DNA of 64,000 nucleotides from an uncultured Capnocytophaga sp. (GCF_937936315.1 NZ_CALGWU010000063.1:1-64000); one strand, 5' to 3'; shown: positions 44,556 through 55,783, counted from the first letter of the stretch. Notes: generated by a model not told the origin, from the sequence alone. A program made the numbers and translations.

Positions 44556-44592
44556 GATTACTCTGATTATCAACAATTTTTGAAGTATGTTA

Positions 44593-44621
44593 TGTGTGGG
44601 CGTTTTGCAAACGCCCACACA
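44593..44621 (+). terminator. strong hairpin between the dextranase and a convergent small gene
   Basis: A 13-base-pair perfect stem (TGTGTGGGCGTTT) with a 3-base loop. It is suited to terminate the dextran operon, possibly in both directions. Confidence 0.7.
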
Positions 44622-44667
44622 AATAAAACTTTTCGGACACTTTCCTAATAAAATAGGCTAATTATCG

Positions 44668-45030
44668 TTATAGTTTTTCTTTCTTTAAAACCTCTAAAAC
44701 AGTATAGTGAGGTAGATATGTCTCATCTTGATAGGGTTCTCGATTAAGAATTTTTTGTTCGCGAAGTACTTTTACAGTATAGCGATAACCCGTTTCATAA
44801 GTATCGAATTTTAAATATTCTTTAGCGAGCCTGAAAGTATTGTTAGATTCAGTAACACTATAACATTTTGTTTCGAAGACACCTGTAAACATCCGAAAAG
44901 AGCATTCCTCTAAATGTCCATCAATCACAAAAGTGTGATAGCTTTTTTGAATTTCAAATTCAGGTTTTTCTTTTTTACAAGAAAGCAAAAACAACAAGGT
45001 AATAAGTGTGTAAAAAATAGTGTTTTTCAT
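44668..45030 (-). CDS. small hypothetical lipoprotein
   Basis: The 120-residue protein has a lipobox (LLFLLSCKKEK, cysteine near residue 18). The mature part is polar with mixed strands (HTFVIDGHLEECSFRMFTG, YRYTVKVLREQKIL). Family unknown. It is encoded on the opposite strand within the dextran locus, so it is probably not part of the operon. Confidence 0.55.
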   Translation of the reverse strand: MKNTIFYTLITLLFLLSCKKEKPEFEIQKSYHTFVIDGHLEECSFRMFTGVFETKCYSVTESNNTFRLAKEYLKFDTYETGYRYTVKVLREQKILNREPYQDETYLPHYTVLEVLKKEKL

Positions 45031-45159
45031 AAGGAATAGATTTTAAATTCAAGACAAAGATACTGTTTTATTTCTATAAATATAATTTTTATACTAAATT
45101 TTAATCTTTATTTTCAGAGATTATTCCCCTTCACTTTTAAGAATTGTTCCCTTTCGGGG

Positions 45160-45189
45160 AAACCAGCGAAGGCTCATAACTGAGTATGT
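45160..45189 (-). repeat. dispersed repeat, inverted copy
   Basis: On the minus strand this reads ACATACTCAGTTATGA-GCCTTCGCTGGTT, matching the elements at 29270 and 62571. Confidence 0.5.
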
Positions 45190-45216
45190 ACACAACAATT
45201 GTGAGTAAGTGAATAA

Positions 45217-47430
<2,214 letters not shown>

Positions 47431-47454
47431 CAATTACAGTAATATAATAGTGAA

Positions 47455-47491
47455 AAAAAAGCTGCTAAGCGACGTACTTAGCAGCTTTTTT
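47455..47491 (+). terminator. terminator after the GH97 gene
   Basis: A perfect GCTGCTAAG/CTTAGCAGC stem, extended by A/T pairs, has a 7-base loop and ends in TTTTTT. Confidence 0.85.
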
Positions 47492-47640
47492 AAATGTTAA
47501 ATTTTCTTTAAAGAAATTTAGGTTACTGTAAGGTAAATGGGTGGAGGTCTGACCACCTCCGCCCTATCTCTTTTTTATTTTATGGGGCAAAGATAATACA
47601 TTTTTTTTGTAACCACCAAACAAACTTACCAATTGGCAAA

Positions 47641-47671
47641 TTTGCTAATTTCCTAATTTTCCTTATTTTTG
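47641..47671 (+). promoter_or_regulatory. Bacteroidetes promoter upstream of the membrane protein gene
   Basis: TTTG (47641-47644, in TTTGCTAA) lies 19 bases before TATTTTTG (47664-47671). Confidence 0.7.
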
Positions 47672-47689
47672 CCTTTAAAATAAAATACT

Positions 47690-48847
47690 ATGAAAAAAGC
47701 CCTCTTTTTTCCTGCACTAATCGCTGGTATTGTCTTTTCTGCTTTCTTTATCTTCCTTGTCAATCAGTTTGCCACAGGTTTATATACAGAAGCGTGGTTT
47801 CTTTTTCTCCCTATCCCCTTGATTTTAGGGACATGGACATTCTATGCTATCTGCTGCAAGCACAAAATATCCTCCGTTATAGCGATAGGTTGCACCATTG
47901 CTTTTTTTGCGTGGATAATGGACGAATTAGACGTTTCTTTCTCTAAACTGAGAGCAGAAAAAACCTTGCCTATAGCTTACCGAGATTATAAAGATTTAGA
48001 GTATGATATATCAACTTGCGCCGAAGAAGGAGGAAATTGTATTTACGAAGTTCCTACTAATGAATCGGAAGATTTAACAAGTTGTTTTCTCAATCGCCGA
48101 AATGAAGTGGTTATGGTTAAAGAAGATAGAATGTCTTCTTATATTTTGAAATTCGATACCTTAGGCTATCAACAATCAATGGGTATTGCAACCGATAGAG
48201 ACCATAAAAAAACTGCTTATATTTTAGATGATTATGTAATCAATATAGATAAAAATACCTATAGCACATTCTTCCTAAACGATGATGAAAATTTCCTACC
48301 AATGACCTTTATCGAAGCATCTAAAAAATGGACGCCAGTACAGCAACAAAACTTTTTTGAAAACAATGTGAAAACTAAAGCCTCTTGTTTTAAAATAACA
48401 AAGGGAAAACAGAATAAAATCGTCTTCTTAAAAGACGACAAATGGCAATATTTCTACACCGATATAGAACGTGCTTCCTTTGGCAAAGACACCCTAAAAA
48501 CACAATACAATTACCCTGAGCTATTTGATGAAAAACGTTTTCCTAAACAAGAAAAAAGCTTAACTCGCAACTATATACGTCCGCAGTACGTACAAACCTA
48601 CCGAGATAACTTTGGCTATACTACCATTTTGTATTATCATATCGTGAAACCTTCACTTACTTATCATCTAAAAACTCGTTTCAAAACTGTAAAATCTCAA
48701 GAAGAACTTCGCACTCTACCTACCTATTACTTTAAAAATGATACCGAAACTATAGAAACTTTTGGATGGATAAGTCTGTATAGCCATAAACATTTGCAAT
48801 ATCAATTATTGAGAATAGGAAATCAAACATATAGAATAGGAAACTAA
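47690..48847 (+). CDS. hypothetical membrane-anchored protein
   Basis: The 385-residue protein has three hydrophobic segments in the first 85 residues (ALIAGIVFSAFFIFLVNQF, LFLPIPLILGTWTFYAI, SSVIAIGCTIAFFAWIM). A long soluble domain rich in short strands follows (VVMVKEDRMSSYILKFDTLGY, GKQNKIVFLKDDKWQYFYTD). Not recognised. It has its own promoter. The next gene also has one, so it seems monocistronic. Confidence 0.5.
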   Translation: MKKALFFPALIAGIVFSAFFIFLVNQFATGLYTEAWFLFLPIPLILGTWTFYAICCKHKISSVIAIGCTIAFFAWIMDELDVSFSKLRAEKTLPIAYRDYKDLEYDISTCAEEGGNCIYEVPTNESEDLTSCFLNRRNEVVMVKEDRMSSYILKFDTLGYQQSMGIATDRDHKKTAYILDDYVINIDKNTYSTFFLNDDENFLPMTFIEASKKWTPVQQQNFFENNVKTKASCFKITKGKQNKIVFLKDDKWQYFYTDIERASFGKDTLKTQYNYPELFDEKRFPKQEKSLTRNYIRPQYVQTYRDNFGYTTILYYHIVKPSLTYHLKTRFKTVKSQEELRTLPTYYFKNDTETIETFGWISLYSHKHLQYQLLRIGNQTYRIGN

Positions 48848-48862
48848 AATCTAATTTGCTAA

Positions 48863-48893
48863 TTGGCAAATTGACAAATTTTTCTTACTTTTG
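48863..48893 (+). promoter_or_regulatory. promoter of the TPR regulator-like gene
   Basis: A TTG (48863-48865) lies 20 bases before TACTTTTG (48886-48893). A TTTGCTAA motif is present slightly further upstream (48855). Confidence 0.55.
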
Positions 48894-48916
48894 CCTCTGA
48901 AAATTAATGTTTGAAA

Positions 48917-50533
48917 ATGAAGTACAAAAGCCTTATCATAACCCTCCTACTACTCCCCTACTGCGCTCTGGCGCAAATGGCGCAAAATCAAACGCTCATT
49001 CACGACCTCACCGCACTTATCAAACAGAAAGATAACTACACCCAGCAAAAAGAACGCAAAATAAAGGAAGCTATCGACTTGTTACGAGTGCCCAATGCCT
49101 CTGCTGAACAACGTTATGCTATCAACCAACGCCTCTTCGACGAGTTTAAAACTTATATCTCCGACTCGGCGGTGTACTACGTGAAAGAGAATATCCGCAT
49201 CGCTGAAGAACTCCAAAAACCCGACCTCCAAAACGATTCCCGCCTTTCTCTTGCCTCTCTCTACATCATTTCCGGCAACTACTTAGATGCTGCCGACCTG
49301 CTCAGGGCTATTGATAAAGAACAACTACAAGAACCTCAGCTCATTCAGTACTACAACTGCTACCTCAACCTCTACAACAACTACGCTTTCAACAATCCCG
49401 ATGCCAAAACCTATATCGCCAAAAGCGATGCCTATCGCGACCTCCTCCTCAATTTAGTCGATAAGAATTCCACTCATTATATCCTCCTCTATGCCGGTGT
49501 GCTCACCGATGCTGGTCGTTACGACGAAGCCGAAAAACTCCTCCTCGACCGCTTTGCCCTAATGCACACCGATGAACACGAAAAAGCCGTATTAGGCTAT
49601 GTGCTGGGCACGCTCTACAAAAAGAAAAAGAATGTCCCTAAACAAATAGAATACTTTGCTATTTCGGCGAGTTGCGACATCAAAGATGCTATTAAAGAAA
49701 ACGCCTCGATGCTCGAACTTGCCTCAGCGCTTTTTCAATTAGGCGAAGTAGAGAACGCTTACACTTGTATCAAATCGGCGATGGAAGACGCTACTTTTTG
49801 CAACGCTCAACTGCGTTCCGATGAGGTGATGAAGATTTTCCCCATCATCGAAAAAGCCTATCAGGAACGCATTCACAGTCAGAATACCAAACTGCGCAAC
49901 GCCCTGCTGTTAGTCGGGTTGTTTGCCGTTTTCCTCATCATTGCCGTAGTATTGGTTACCCGCCAAATGAAGCGCATTGCCAAAATACGCAAGGAACTCT
50001 ACCACAAAAATCAAGATTTAGAGCAACTCAACGAACACCTGCGAGAGGTAGTAACCCAACTCAACGAAAGTAACGAAGTAAAAGAAGCCTATATAGGCGA
50101 GTTTTTCAACTTGTGTTCGGTATATATAAGCAAATTAGAGAAATACCAAAAAATGCTTACCAAAAAGGCAAAAGACCGCAATTGGGACGAACTCAACAAA
50201 GTACTCCGCTCTACCGAGATGATAGAGCAAGAGCTGAAAGAGTTCTACAAGCTGTTCGACGATATTTTCTTACATCTATTCCCCCACTTTATCACTGAGT
50301 TCAACGCTCTATTAGCCGAAGACGAGCGTTTTGCCCCCAAACCTCACGAAATGACCCCCGAGTTGCGCATCTTTGCCCTCATCCGCTTAGGCATTACCGA
50401 TAGTTCTAAAATAGCCACTTTCTTGCACTATTCCACCAATACGATTTACAACTATCGCACCCGTGTGCGCAACAAAGCTATCGTACCGAGAGAAACTTTT
50501 GAAGAAATGGTAATGAAAATCGGGAAACGCTAA
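48917..50533 (+). CDS. TPR regulator of the DUF6377/SusR-like type
   Basis: About 538 residues: signal peptide or anchor (ALAQ), then periplasmic TPR-like helices to about residue 330 (YNCYLNLYNNYAFNNPDAKT, DAGRYDEAEKLLLDRFALMH). One membrane helix follows (ALLLVGLFAVFLIIAVVLV), then a coiled coil and a cytoplasmic C-terminus with a LuxR-like DNA-binding region (MTPELRIFALIRLGITDSSKIATFLHYSTNTIYNYRTRVRNKA). This layout matches SusR-like membrane-spanning regulators near Bacteroidetes glycan loci. Its position after the dextran genes makes it their likely sensor. Confidence 0.75.
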   Translation: MKYKSLIITLLLLPYCALAQMAQNQTLIHDLTALIKQKDNYTQQKERKIKEAIDLLRVPNASAEQRYAINQRLFDEFKTYISDSAVYYVKENIRIAEELQKPDLQNDSRLSLASLYIISGNYLDAADLLRAIDKEQLQEPQLIQYYNCYLNLYNNYAFNNPDAKTYIAKSDAYRDLLLNLVDKNSTHYILLYAGVLTDAGRYDEAEKLLLDRFALMHTDEHEKAVLGYVLGTLYKKKKNVPKQIEYFAISASCDIKDAIKENASMLELASALFQLGEVENAYTCIKSAMEDATFCNAQLRSDEVMKIFPIIEKAYQERIHSQNTKLRNALLLVGLFAVFLIIAVVLVTRQMKRIAKIRKELYHKNQDLEQLNEHLREVVTQLNESNEVKEAYIGEFFNLCSVYISKLEKYQKMLTKKAKDRNWDELNKVLRSTEMIEQELKEFYKLFDDIFLHLFPHFITEFNALLAEDERFAPKPHEMTPELRIFALIRLGITDSSKIATFLHYSTNTIYNYRTRVRNKAIVPRETFEEMVMKIGKR

Positions 50534-50555
50534 CGCAAAAAAACAAGCTACTTTA

Positions 50556-50585
50556 TTGCTAATCATTTTCTTTTTTGTAATTTTG
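50556..50585 (+). promoter_or_regulatory. promoter of galE
   Basis: A TTG (50556-50558) lies 19 bases before TAATTTTG (50578-50585). Confidence 0.55.
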
Positions 50586-50625
50586 TAGCGATAAAGAAAT
50601 ACAACCAGAAGAAATTAATAAACAA

Positions 50626-51651
50626 ATGAAAAAAATAGTAGTAACCGGTGGATTGGGCTTTATAGGCTCTCACACTGTAGTAGAATTGCAAAACGCTGGT
50701 TTTGATGTGGTTATTATCGATAACCTTTCCAATGCCCAAGAAAGCGTGTTAGAACACATTACTAAAATCACTGGCAAAAAGCCTCTCTTCGAGAAATTCG
50801 ACCTCCGCGACAAAGCCGATGTGCAAGACTTCTTCAAACGTCATCGCGATGTACAAGGACTCATACACTTCGCTGCCTCTAAAGCGGTAGGCGAAAGCGT
50901 GGAAAAACCGCTTTTATACTACGAAAATAACCTTACCTCTTTGGTATATCTGTTGCAAGAACTCAGCAAGTTGCCTAAATCACACTTCATTTTCAGTTCA
51001 TCTTGTACCGTATATGGTCAGGCGGACGAGTTGCCTATTACTGAGAGCGCTCCTGTGAAAAAAGCCGAATCGCCTTATGGTAACACCAAACAAATCTGTG
51101 AGGAGATTATTGCCGACACTTGTAAGGTTACCCCTTCGCTCAACGCAATTGCCTTGCGCTACTTCAATCCTATAGGGGCACACCCTTCAGCCGAAATAGG
51201 CGAACTTCCCTTAGGCGTACCTCAAAACTTAGTGCCTTATATCACCCAAACGGCTATAGGCTTGCGCGAAAAACTCTCCGTTTTTGGCGACGACTACCCT
51301 ACCTCCGATGGCACTTGCATTCGCGACTATATTCACGTAGTAGATTTGGCTAAAGCCCACGTAATTGCTCTCCAACGCTTATTAGAAAGCAAAAATCCCG
51401 AAAACTATGAAGTATTCAATGTAGGAACAGGAACAGGAAGTACCGTTCTGGAAGTCATCCAAAGTTTTGAACGCGTATCGGGCAAAAAACTGAACTACCA
51501 AATCGTAGGACGTCGCGCTGGTGATATCACCGCTGCTTACGCCAATACTGATAAAGCCAATAAGGTACTCGGTTGGAAAGCCCAAAGCACTTTAGACGAT
51601 GCAATGCGCTCGGCTTGGCAATGGGAACAGAAGGTGAGAAGTGAGAAGTGA
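50626..51651 (+). CDS. galE: UDP-glucose 4-epimerase
   Basis: The 341-residue NAD-dependent extended SDR enzyme interconverts UDP-glucose and UDP-galactose. Glycine-rich GGLGFIGSH is near residue 8. The serine of SSSCTVYG and YGNTK form the Ser-Tyr-Lys triad. ALRYFNPIGAH and GTCIRDYIHVVDLAKAH are characteristic of GalE. Full length for the family. It has its own promoter and terminator. Confidence 0.95.
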   Translation: MKKIVVTGGLGFIGSHTVVELQNAGFDVVIIDNLSNAQESVLEHITKITGKKPLFEKFDLRDKADVQDFFKRHRDVQGLIHFAASKAVGESVEKPLLYYENNLTSLVYLLQELSKLPKSHFIFSSSCTVYGQADELPITESAPVKKAESPYGNTKQICEEIIADTCKVTPSLNAIALRYFNPIGAHPSAEIGELPLGVPQNLVPYITQTAIGLREKLSVFGDDYPTSDGTCIRDYIHVVDLAKAHVIALQRLLESKNPENYEVFNVGTGTGSTVLEVIQSFERVSGKKLNYQIVGRRAGDITAAYANTDKANKVLGWKAQSTLDDAMRSAWQWEQKVRSEK

Positions 51652-51674
51652 AAAATTAAAAGTGAAAAGTGAAA

Positions 51675-51707
51675 AATGGCTGTTCAGGCGAGGACTGAAC
51701 AGCCATT
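51675..51707. terminator. bidirectional terminator between galE and a small convergent gene
   Basis: A 13-base-pair perfect stem (AATGGCTGTTCAG) with a 7-base loop. The sequence just before it (51641-51673) is a run of AAGTGAAAAGTGA repeats. Confidence 0.75.
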
Positions 51708-51712
51708 GTTGT

Positions 51713-51946
51713 TTAAAGGTTTAAATTTTTCAACTCCTGCTCTACATCAATATTGAGGATATGATAAAGCGTTTTGCGTGAAATAAAGAATTTAGGATAG
51801 ATAAACTCTCGCCAAATCACCGTAATAGGGATATAACGCGCATCGTGAGCGTTGAACTCATTCATTACCGCTTGGTAGCGCAGTAGTTGGTTGCGACGGC
51901 AAGTCTCCCGACTCCCGTTGCCTTTAGATTTCATTGTTGTTTTCAT
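51713..51946 (-). CDS. small basic hypothetical protein
   Basis: The 77-residue protein is basic at its N-terminus and not recognised. The segment RYIPITVIWREFIYPKFFISRKTLYHIL suggests a compact helical, possibly nucleic-acid-binding protein. It is on the minus strand facing galE. The 250 bases upstream of it are AT-rich and hold only the terminator at 52150. Confidence 0.4.
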   Translation of the reverse strand: MKTTMKSKGNGSRETCRRNQLLRYQAVMNEFNAHDARYIPITVIWREFIYPKFFISRKTLYHILNIDVEQELKNLNL

Positions 51947-52149
51947 TGTTGTATAAATTGTTATTGATTATTCTATAAATAATTGTAACACATAGAGAAA
52001 CGCTAAAAAGGTGGTGATCTATTCATAGTTTTTGCGATTTATTAACCCTGCAAAAATATAGGCTTTATCTCTAAATAACAAATATTTTTAGAGTATTTTT
52101 CTAAAAATATTAGAGTGATAGTTTTAATATATTAATTCTCAAGATATAA

Positions 52150-52190
52150 AAAAACCTCCCCTTGCAAAAGATTTGCAAGGGGAGGTTTTT
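52150..52190. terminator. terminator downstream of the PIN-domain pair
   Basis: A perfect 19-base-pair stem (AAAAACCTCCCCTTGCAAA) with a 3-base loop and T tract, 20 bases after the minus-strand PIN gene stop. Confidence 0.85.
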
Positions 52191-52209
52191 GTTTTAAAGA
52201 AGTGTTATT

Positions 52210-52656
52210 TTAGACACTCTTTTTATAACATTTAGCTTTAAGGTCTTTTGTTGTTACACATATATCGTACCCCATTTCTTTTAACCCTTTAATAAGTTCA
52301 AAATCACAAGTCCATATTTTATGTCGTTTTTCAAGATGAAGAGCTATAAAAGGATAATCATCGGGGTCAACAAACTGAGCTATCTCTTCAGCTTTGTCTA
52401 AATACTTTTGAGAAATATCATCTACTTTGAAAAAAGTAATGTTTTGAATAAATTCTTTTAGAAGAGCTGTTGCTTGTTTCTTAGTAAGATTATTATTTTT
52501 CATAATCTTAGGCAAATGTTCTTCTATTTCTTCTAAAAGGTAATCTGGAGCTATAAACTGAATTCTCTTCTTTTTGTCTTTCAAAATATTAGCGATTGCT
52601 CCATCAGGTTTATAAAAACAACTATAGATAATATTAGTATCTGAAATAACTATCAT
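52210..52656 (-). CDS. PIN-domain toxin-like ribonuclease
   Basis: The 148-residue protein has the PIN layout: VISDTNIIYS with the first acidic residue (D6), an acidic LLEEIEEHL helix, VDPDDYPFIAL with the central aspartates, and WTCDFELIKGL. PIN proteins of this size are usually VapC-type endoribonuclease toxins. Its start overlaps the preceding gene by four bases (ATGA), the usual antitoxin-toxin coupling. Confidence 0.7.
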   Translation of the reverse strand: MIVISDTNIIYSCFYKPDGAIANILKDKKKRIQFIAPDYLLEEIEEHLPKIMKNNNLTKKQATALLKEFIQNITFFKVDDISQKYLDKAEEIAQFVDPDDYPFIALHLEKRHKIWTCDFELIKGLKEMGYDICVTTKDLKAKCYKKSV

Positions 52657-52919
52657 ATCGCTTGTTTTTCTTTCTTTTTAGCAAGATCCTCTCTCCAACG
52701 GCGTGCAATATTTCTGTTGGATTCTTTAGACATAGCCATTATTTCTTCACGGAATTTTATAGGAATACCATACTCGTCTTCCTCAAGCTCCTCTGTAATA
52801 GGAGCTACTTCTTTAGGTTCTTTTATCTTGGTAACCTTTACAAAATCAAGACTTTTTGCATATTTTACAAAATTCATAGCTGTTGGGCTATCATTGGTAA
52901 TGGTAAGGGTATAAGGCAT
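52653..52919 (-). CDS. putative antitoxin partner of the PIN-domain protein
   Basis: The 88-residue protein has strand-forming residues at the N-terminus (YTLTITNDSP) and a charged helical C-terminus (RNIARRWREDLAKKKEKQ). It precedes and overlaps the PIN gene. The family is not named with certainty. Function is inferred from size and coupling. Confidence 0.6.
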   Translation of the reverse strand: MPYTLTITNDSPTAMNFVKYAKSLDFVKVTKIKEPKEVAPITEELEEDEYGIPIKFREEIMAMSKESNRNIARRWREDLAKKKEKQAI

Positions 52920-52962
52920 AATATTCAGTATTTTTTTGGCAAATATACAATTATTTTTTTGA

Positions 52963-53829
52963 TTAACAATCTTTTATCGCTTCAAAATGCGCCTTTAATC
53001 GGTGTTTCCCTACCTTTAGAGGGGTTACTGAATCCATTGCCATTACAGTGAAAACAAACTCTACAGTACCATAAGCGCTCTTTGGCATCAAATATTTGCC
53101 TATTTTCAAAATAAAACGTCGTAACCAGTCGGGTGAATAGGATATTTTCACAGGTTTGTGCAGCACTTCAAAAGCTAAACGCGCAATCTCGGTATGCGTA
53201 AAGACCTCAGCACCCCCTATATTCACTTCTTTTTCAGCACTTTCTAATTGTGCCACGCACACTTCGGCTAAATCTTCACCGTGAATGGGGTTCATTGCGT
53301 ATTGTCCTTTGCCAAACAAACGCACTTTTCCCCCTTTTGCCATCTTTAAAAAGTTACCCATATCGCTGTAAAAACCGCTGGGTCGCACAATGCAATAGTC
53401 TATCCCACTGACTTTAAGAGCATCGACAAAGCGTTCTTTGGCAGCCCCAATGGCAATATACCGCATCATTTCACCTTTGAATACCGATACGTACACAAAT
53501 TTCTGCACGCCTTCGCGCAAAGCCTCATCGAGGAGGTTTTTGTTGGCTCCATAATCCACTTGTTCGCAGGTAAGTCCGTCCTTTTGTTGGGTAATTCCCA
53601 CAGTTGAAATTACTTGGCTCACCCCTTTGCATACACCTTGTAAGGCTTGGGGTTGGGTTACTTCGGCTTCTACCACTTCCAATAGCGGGTGAGTGAGTAG
53701 GGCGGGTACTATTTTTGACTTATTGCGCACCACAATACGGGTAGGGTATTCTTTTTTTAGGAGCTCAGCCAGTATATACTGACCTAAATAGCCGGTTGCT
53801 CCTGCTAATAATATTTTTTCTGTTTTCAT
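52963..53829 (-). CDS. NAD(P)-binding atypical SDR (NmrA-like)
   Basis: The 288-residue protein has a Rossmann nucleotide-binding GATGYLGQYI near residue 9, TVGITQQKDGLT, YVSVFKGE, CIVRPSGFYSDM and an extended C-terminal helix pair. It fits the NmrA/complex I assembly-like atypical SDRs, which bind NAD(P) and may be redox sensors or reductases. It lies 4 bases after a close paralogue that carries an extra domain. The first ~150 codons of the two genes are nearly identical, pointing to tandem duplication or gene conversion. Confidence 0.8.
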   Translation of the reverse strand: MKTEKILLAGATGYLGQYILAELLKKEYPTRIVVRNKSKIVPALLTHPLLEVVEAEVTQPQALQGVCKGVSQVISTVGITQQKDGLTCEQVDYGANKNLLDEALREGVQKFVYVSVFKGEMMRYIAIGAAKERFVDALKVSGIDYCIVRPSGFYSDMGNFLKMAKGGKVRLFGKGQYAMNPIHGEDLAEVCVAQLESAEKEVNIGGAEVFTHTEIARLAFEVLHKPVKISYSPDWLRRFILKIGKYLMPKSAYGTVEFVFTVMAMDSVTPLKVGKHRLKAHFEAIKDC

Positions 53830-53833
53830 TGGG

Positions 53834-55165
53834 TTAATCTTCTTCTGCTAAGTCTAAAAAGTCTTCAAAATATTCCTCAAAGGAATCAAATATAGGCGTA
53901 GGTTCGTCGATTTCAAAGTCCCCCTTATCATTGTAATAAACCTCTGCTTCGAAGACCTCAGCATCTTTCAGGCGTACCCCATTAGAAACTTTATATAAGG
54001 TTAGGAACTCGTCCACCTCGTAATCTAGTACGATAAAATCCTCTGAGAGATGTAAATCGTCTCTTAGTTGTTTAGTTAGTTCCACAACAGGATAAGATAT
54101 GGAGTCTTTTTCTTTGTAAATACCATTGATATAGACATCTCCATAATTACACGACCCACATTCTGAAAGAAAATTTACATATACTTCAGGAAGCAAGATG
54201 CCCAATTCCTCTTCTATATGCTTAATTTCTTCAGCATTAGCCCCTAGAGAATACTCAAATTCTCCACTCTGTTTTAATCGTTTTAGATAATATCTATCAG
54301 CTGATGAATTTATAGATTCAAAAAACGCCTTTAACCGATGTTTGCCTACTTGCATAGGAGCTACAACATCCATCGCCATAGTGGTAAGGAAAAATTCTAT
54401 AGCACCATAGATACTTTTAGGGAGGAGGTATTTGCCCATTTTTAGGATCAAACGCCGTACCCAATCAGGCAAATAACTTATATTGGCAGGTTTATGAAGT
54501 ACCTCAAAAGCCAAACAAGCAATCTCCGTTTGTGTAAAAATCTCAGCTCCTCCTACATTGACTTCCCGTTCGTAACGCTCCAATTGGGCGACACAGACCT
54601 CAGCCAAGTCTTCCCCATGAATGGGATTCATGGCATATTGTCCTTTGCCAAATAGGTGTATTATGTCCTTCTTATCCATTTTGAAAAATAGAGTCATATA
54701 ACTATAGAAAACGCTGGGGCGTATGATACAATAGTCTAATCCACTAGCCTTAAGAGCATCAACAAAACGTTCTTTAGCGGCTCCAATGGCTATATGTCGC
54801 ATGGCTTCTCCTTTGAATACGGATACATATATGAACTTACGTACTCCTTCGCGTAAGGCTTCATCAAGTAGGTTCTTGTTGGCTTGAAAGTCTACCTGCT
54901 CATAGGTAAGTCCATCTTTTTGGCGGGTAATCCCTACGGTTGAAATCACCTTATGCACCCCTTTACATACTCCTTGTAGGGTGTCAGGCTGGGTTACTTC
55001 GGCTTCTACGACTTCCAATAGCGGGTGCGTGAGTAGGGCGGGTGCTATTTTTGCCTTATTGCGCACCACAATACGGGTAGGGTATTCTTTTTTTAGGAGC
55101 TCAGCCAATATATACTGACCTAAATAGCCGGTCGCTCCTGCTAATAATATTTTCTCTGTTTTCAT
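53834..55165 (-). CDS. atypical SDR fused to a SUKH (SMI1/KNR4) immunity-type domain
   Basis: The 443-residue protein has residues 1-290 as a full copy of the neighbouring NmrA-like SDR, with the same GATGYLGQYI motif. From about residue 300 it continues in frame into a SUKH-type domain: HIEEELGILLPEVYVNFLSE, CNYGDVYINGIY, FIVLDYEVDEF and the acidic ending FEEYFEDFLDLAEED. SUKH domains are common immunity proteins against nuclease and other toxins. I know of no standard fusion with an SDR. It could be a chance fusion after duplication or a bifunctional protein. It lies 3 bases after the CDP-alcohol transferase gene, same strand. Confidence 0.75.
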   Translation of the reverse strand: MKTEKILLAGATGYLGQYILAELLKKEYPTRIVVRNKAKIAPALLTHPLLEVVEAEVTQPDTLQGVCKGVHKVISTVGITRQKDGLTYEQVDFQANKNLLDEALREGVRKFIYVSVFKGEAMRHIAIGAAKERFVDALKASGLDYCIIRPSVFYSYMTLFFKMDKKDIIHLFGKGQYAMNPIHGEDLAEVCVAQLERYEREVNVGGAEIFTQTEIACLAFEVLHKPANISYLPDWVRRLILKMGKYLLPKSIYGAIEFFLTTMAMDVVAPMQVGKHRLKAFFESINSSADRYYLKRLKQSGEFEYSLGANAEEIKHIEEELGILLPEVYVNFLSECGSCNYGDVYINGIYKEKDSISYPVVELTKQLRDDLHLSEDFIVLDYEVDEFLTLYKVSNGVRLKDAEVFEAEVYYNDKGDFEIDEPTPIFDSFEEYFEDFLDLAEED

Positions 55166-55168
55166 TTG

Positions 55169-55783
55169 TTAATTAAACAACTTGTGTTTCTTAATTTCTT
55201 TTCCTTTTCTCAGCAGATAAGCGTGGTAGCTACTCGGGATATCGTTCTGCCATTTGGGTAGTAACAAAATGATAAGAATGACGTCCAATTGCAAGAAAAG
55301 TCCCCAATAGACCGCCAAGGGCAAGGGGAAACCTCCGTAACCAAAGCCGATGAGCGAGATAAAAGCTACTAATAAGCATACGCCCCACAGTTTGGAAAGA
55401 AAAGCGTGTGTACAAGTTTCTTTGCCAAATCGCCAAAAACTCACCCCATAGCAGAGTCCTTCCATTACAAAAAGGGCAATAATTTCATACCGATAGGCTG
55501 CTATCAAAGTGGGGTTGAGATGATAACAAGCCACGCCCACGCACAGCCAGAATATCAAATCTGTTTGGCTATCCATTCGCCGCATTGCCACAGTGCAGAC
55601 CCCCATATAGCGCGCAATAATCCCATCGAAGATATCCGACAATAGTCCTAAAACGATAAAAACTACTATCCATAGCCTTGCGGTGGGTTCTTCTGCCTTA
55701 TACGCCACCCACAGAATAGTAGGGGCTAACAAAAACCGAAATAATATCAGTAGGTAGGGGGATTTTTTTAATAGTGTTTTCAT
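55169..55783 (-). CDS. CDP-alcohol phosphatidyltransferase family protein
   Basis: The 204-residue membrane protein has about six helices. The family motif D-x2-DG-x2-AR-x8-G-x3-D-x3-D is present as SDIFDGIIARYMGV...RRMDSQTD, except that the glycine position is methionine. All four aspartates are kept. Such enzymes transfer a phosphoalcohol from a CDP-alcohol in phospholipid synthesis. The substrate is not evident. It is probably cotranscribed with the two SDR genes downstream. Confidence 0.78.
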   Translation of the reverse strand: MKTLLKKSPYLLILFRFLLAPTILWVAYKAEEPTARLWIVVFIVLGLLSDIFDGIIARYMGVCTVAMRRMDSQTDLIFWLCVGVACYHLNPTLIAAYRYEIIALFVMEGLCYGVSFWRFGKETCTHAFLSKLWGVCLLVAFISLIGFGYGGFPLPLAVYWGLFLQLDVILIILLLPKWQNDIPSSYHAYLLRKGKEIKKHKLFN

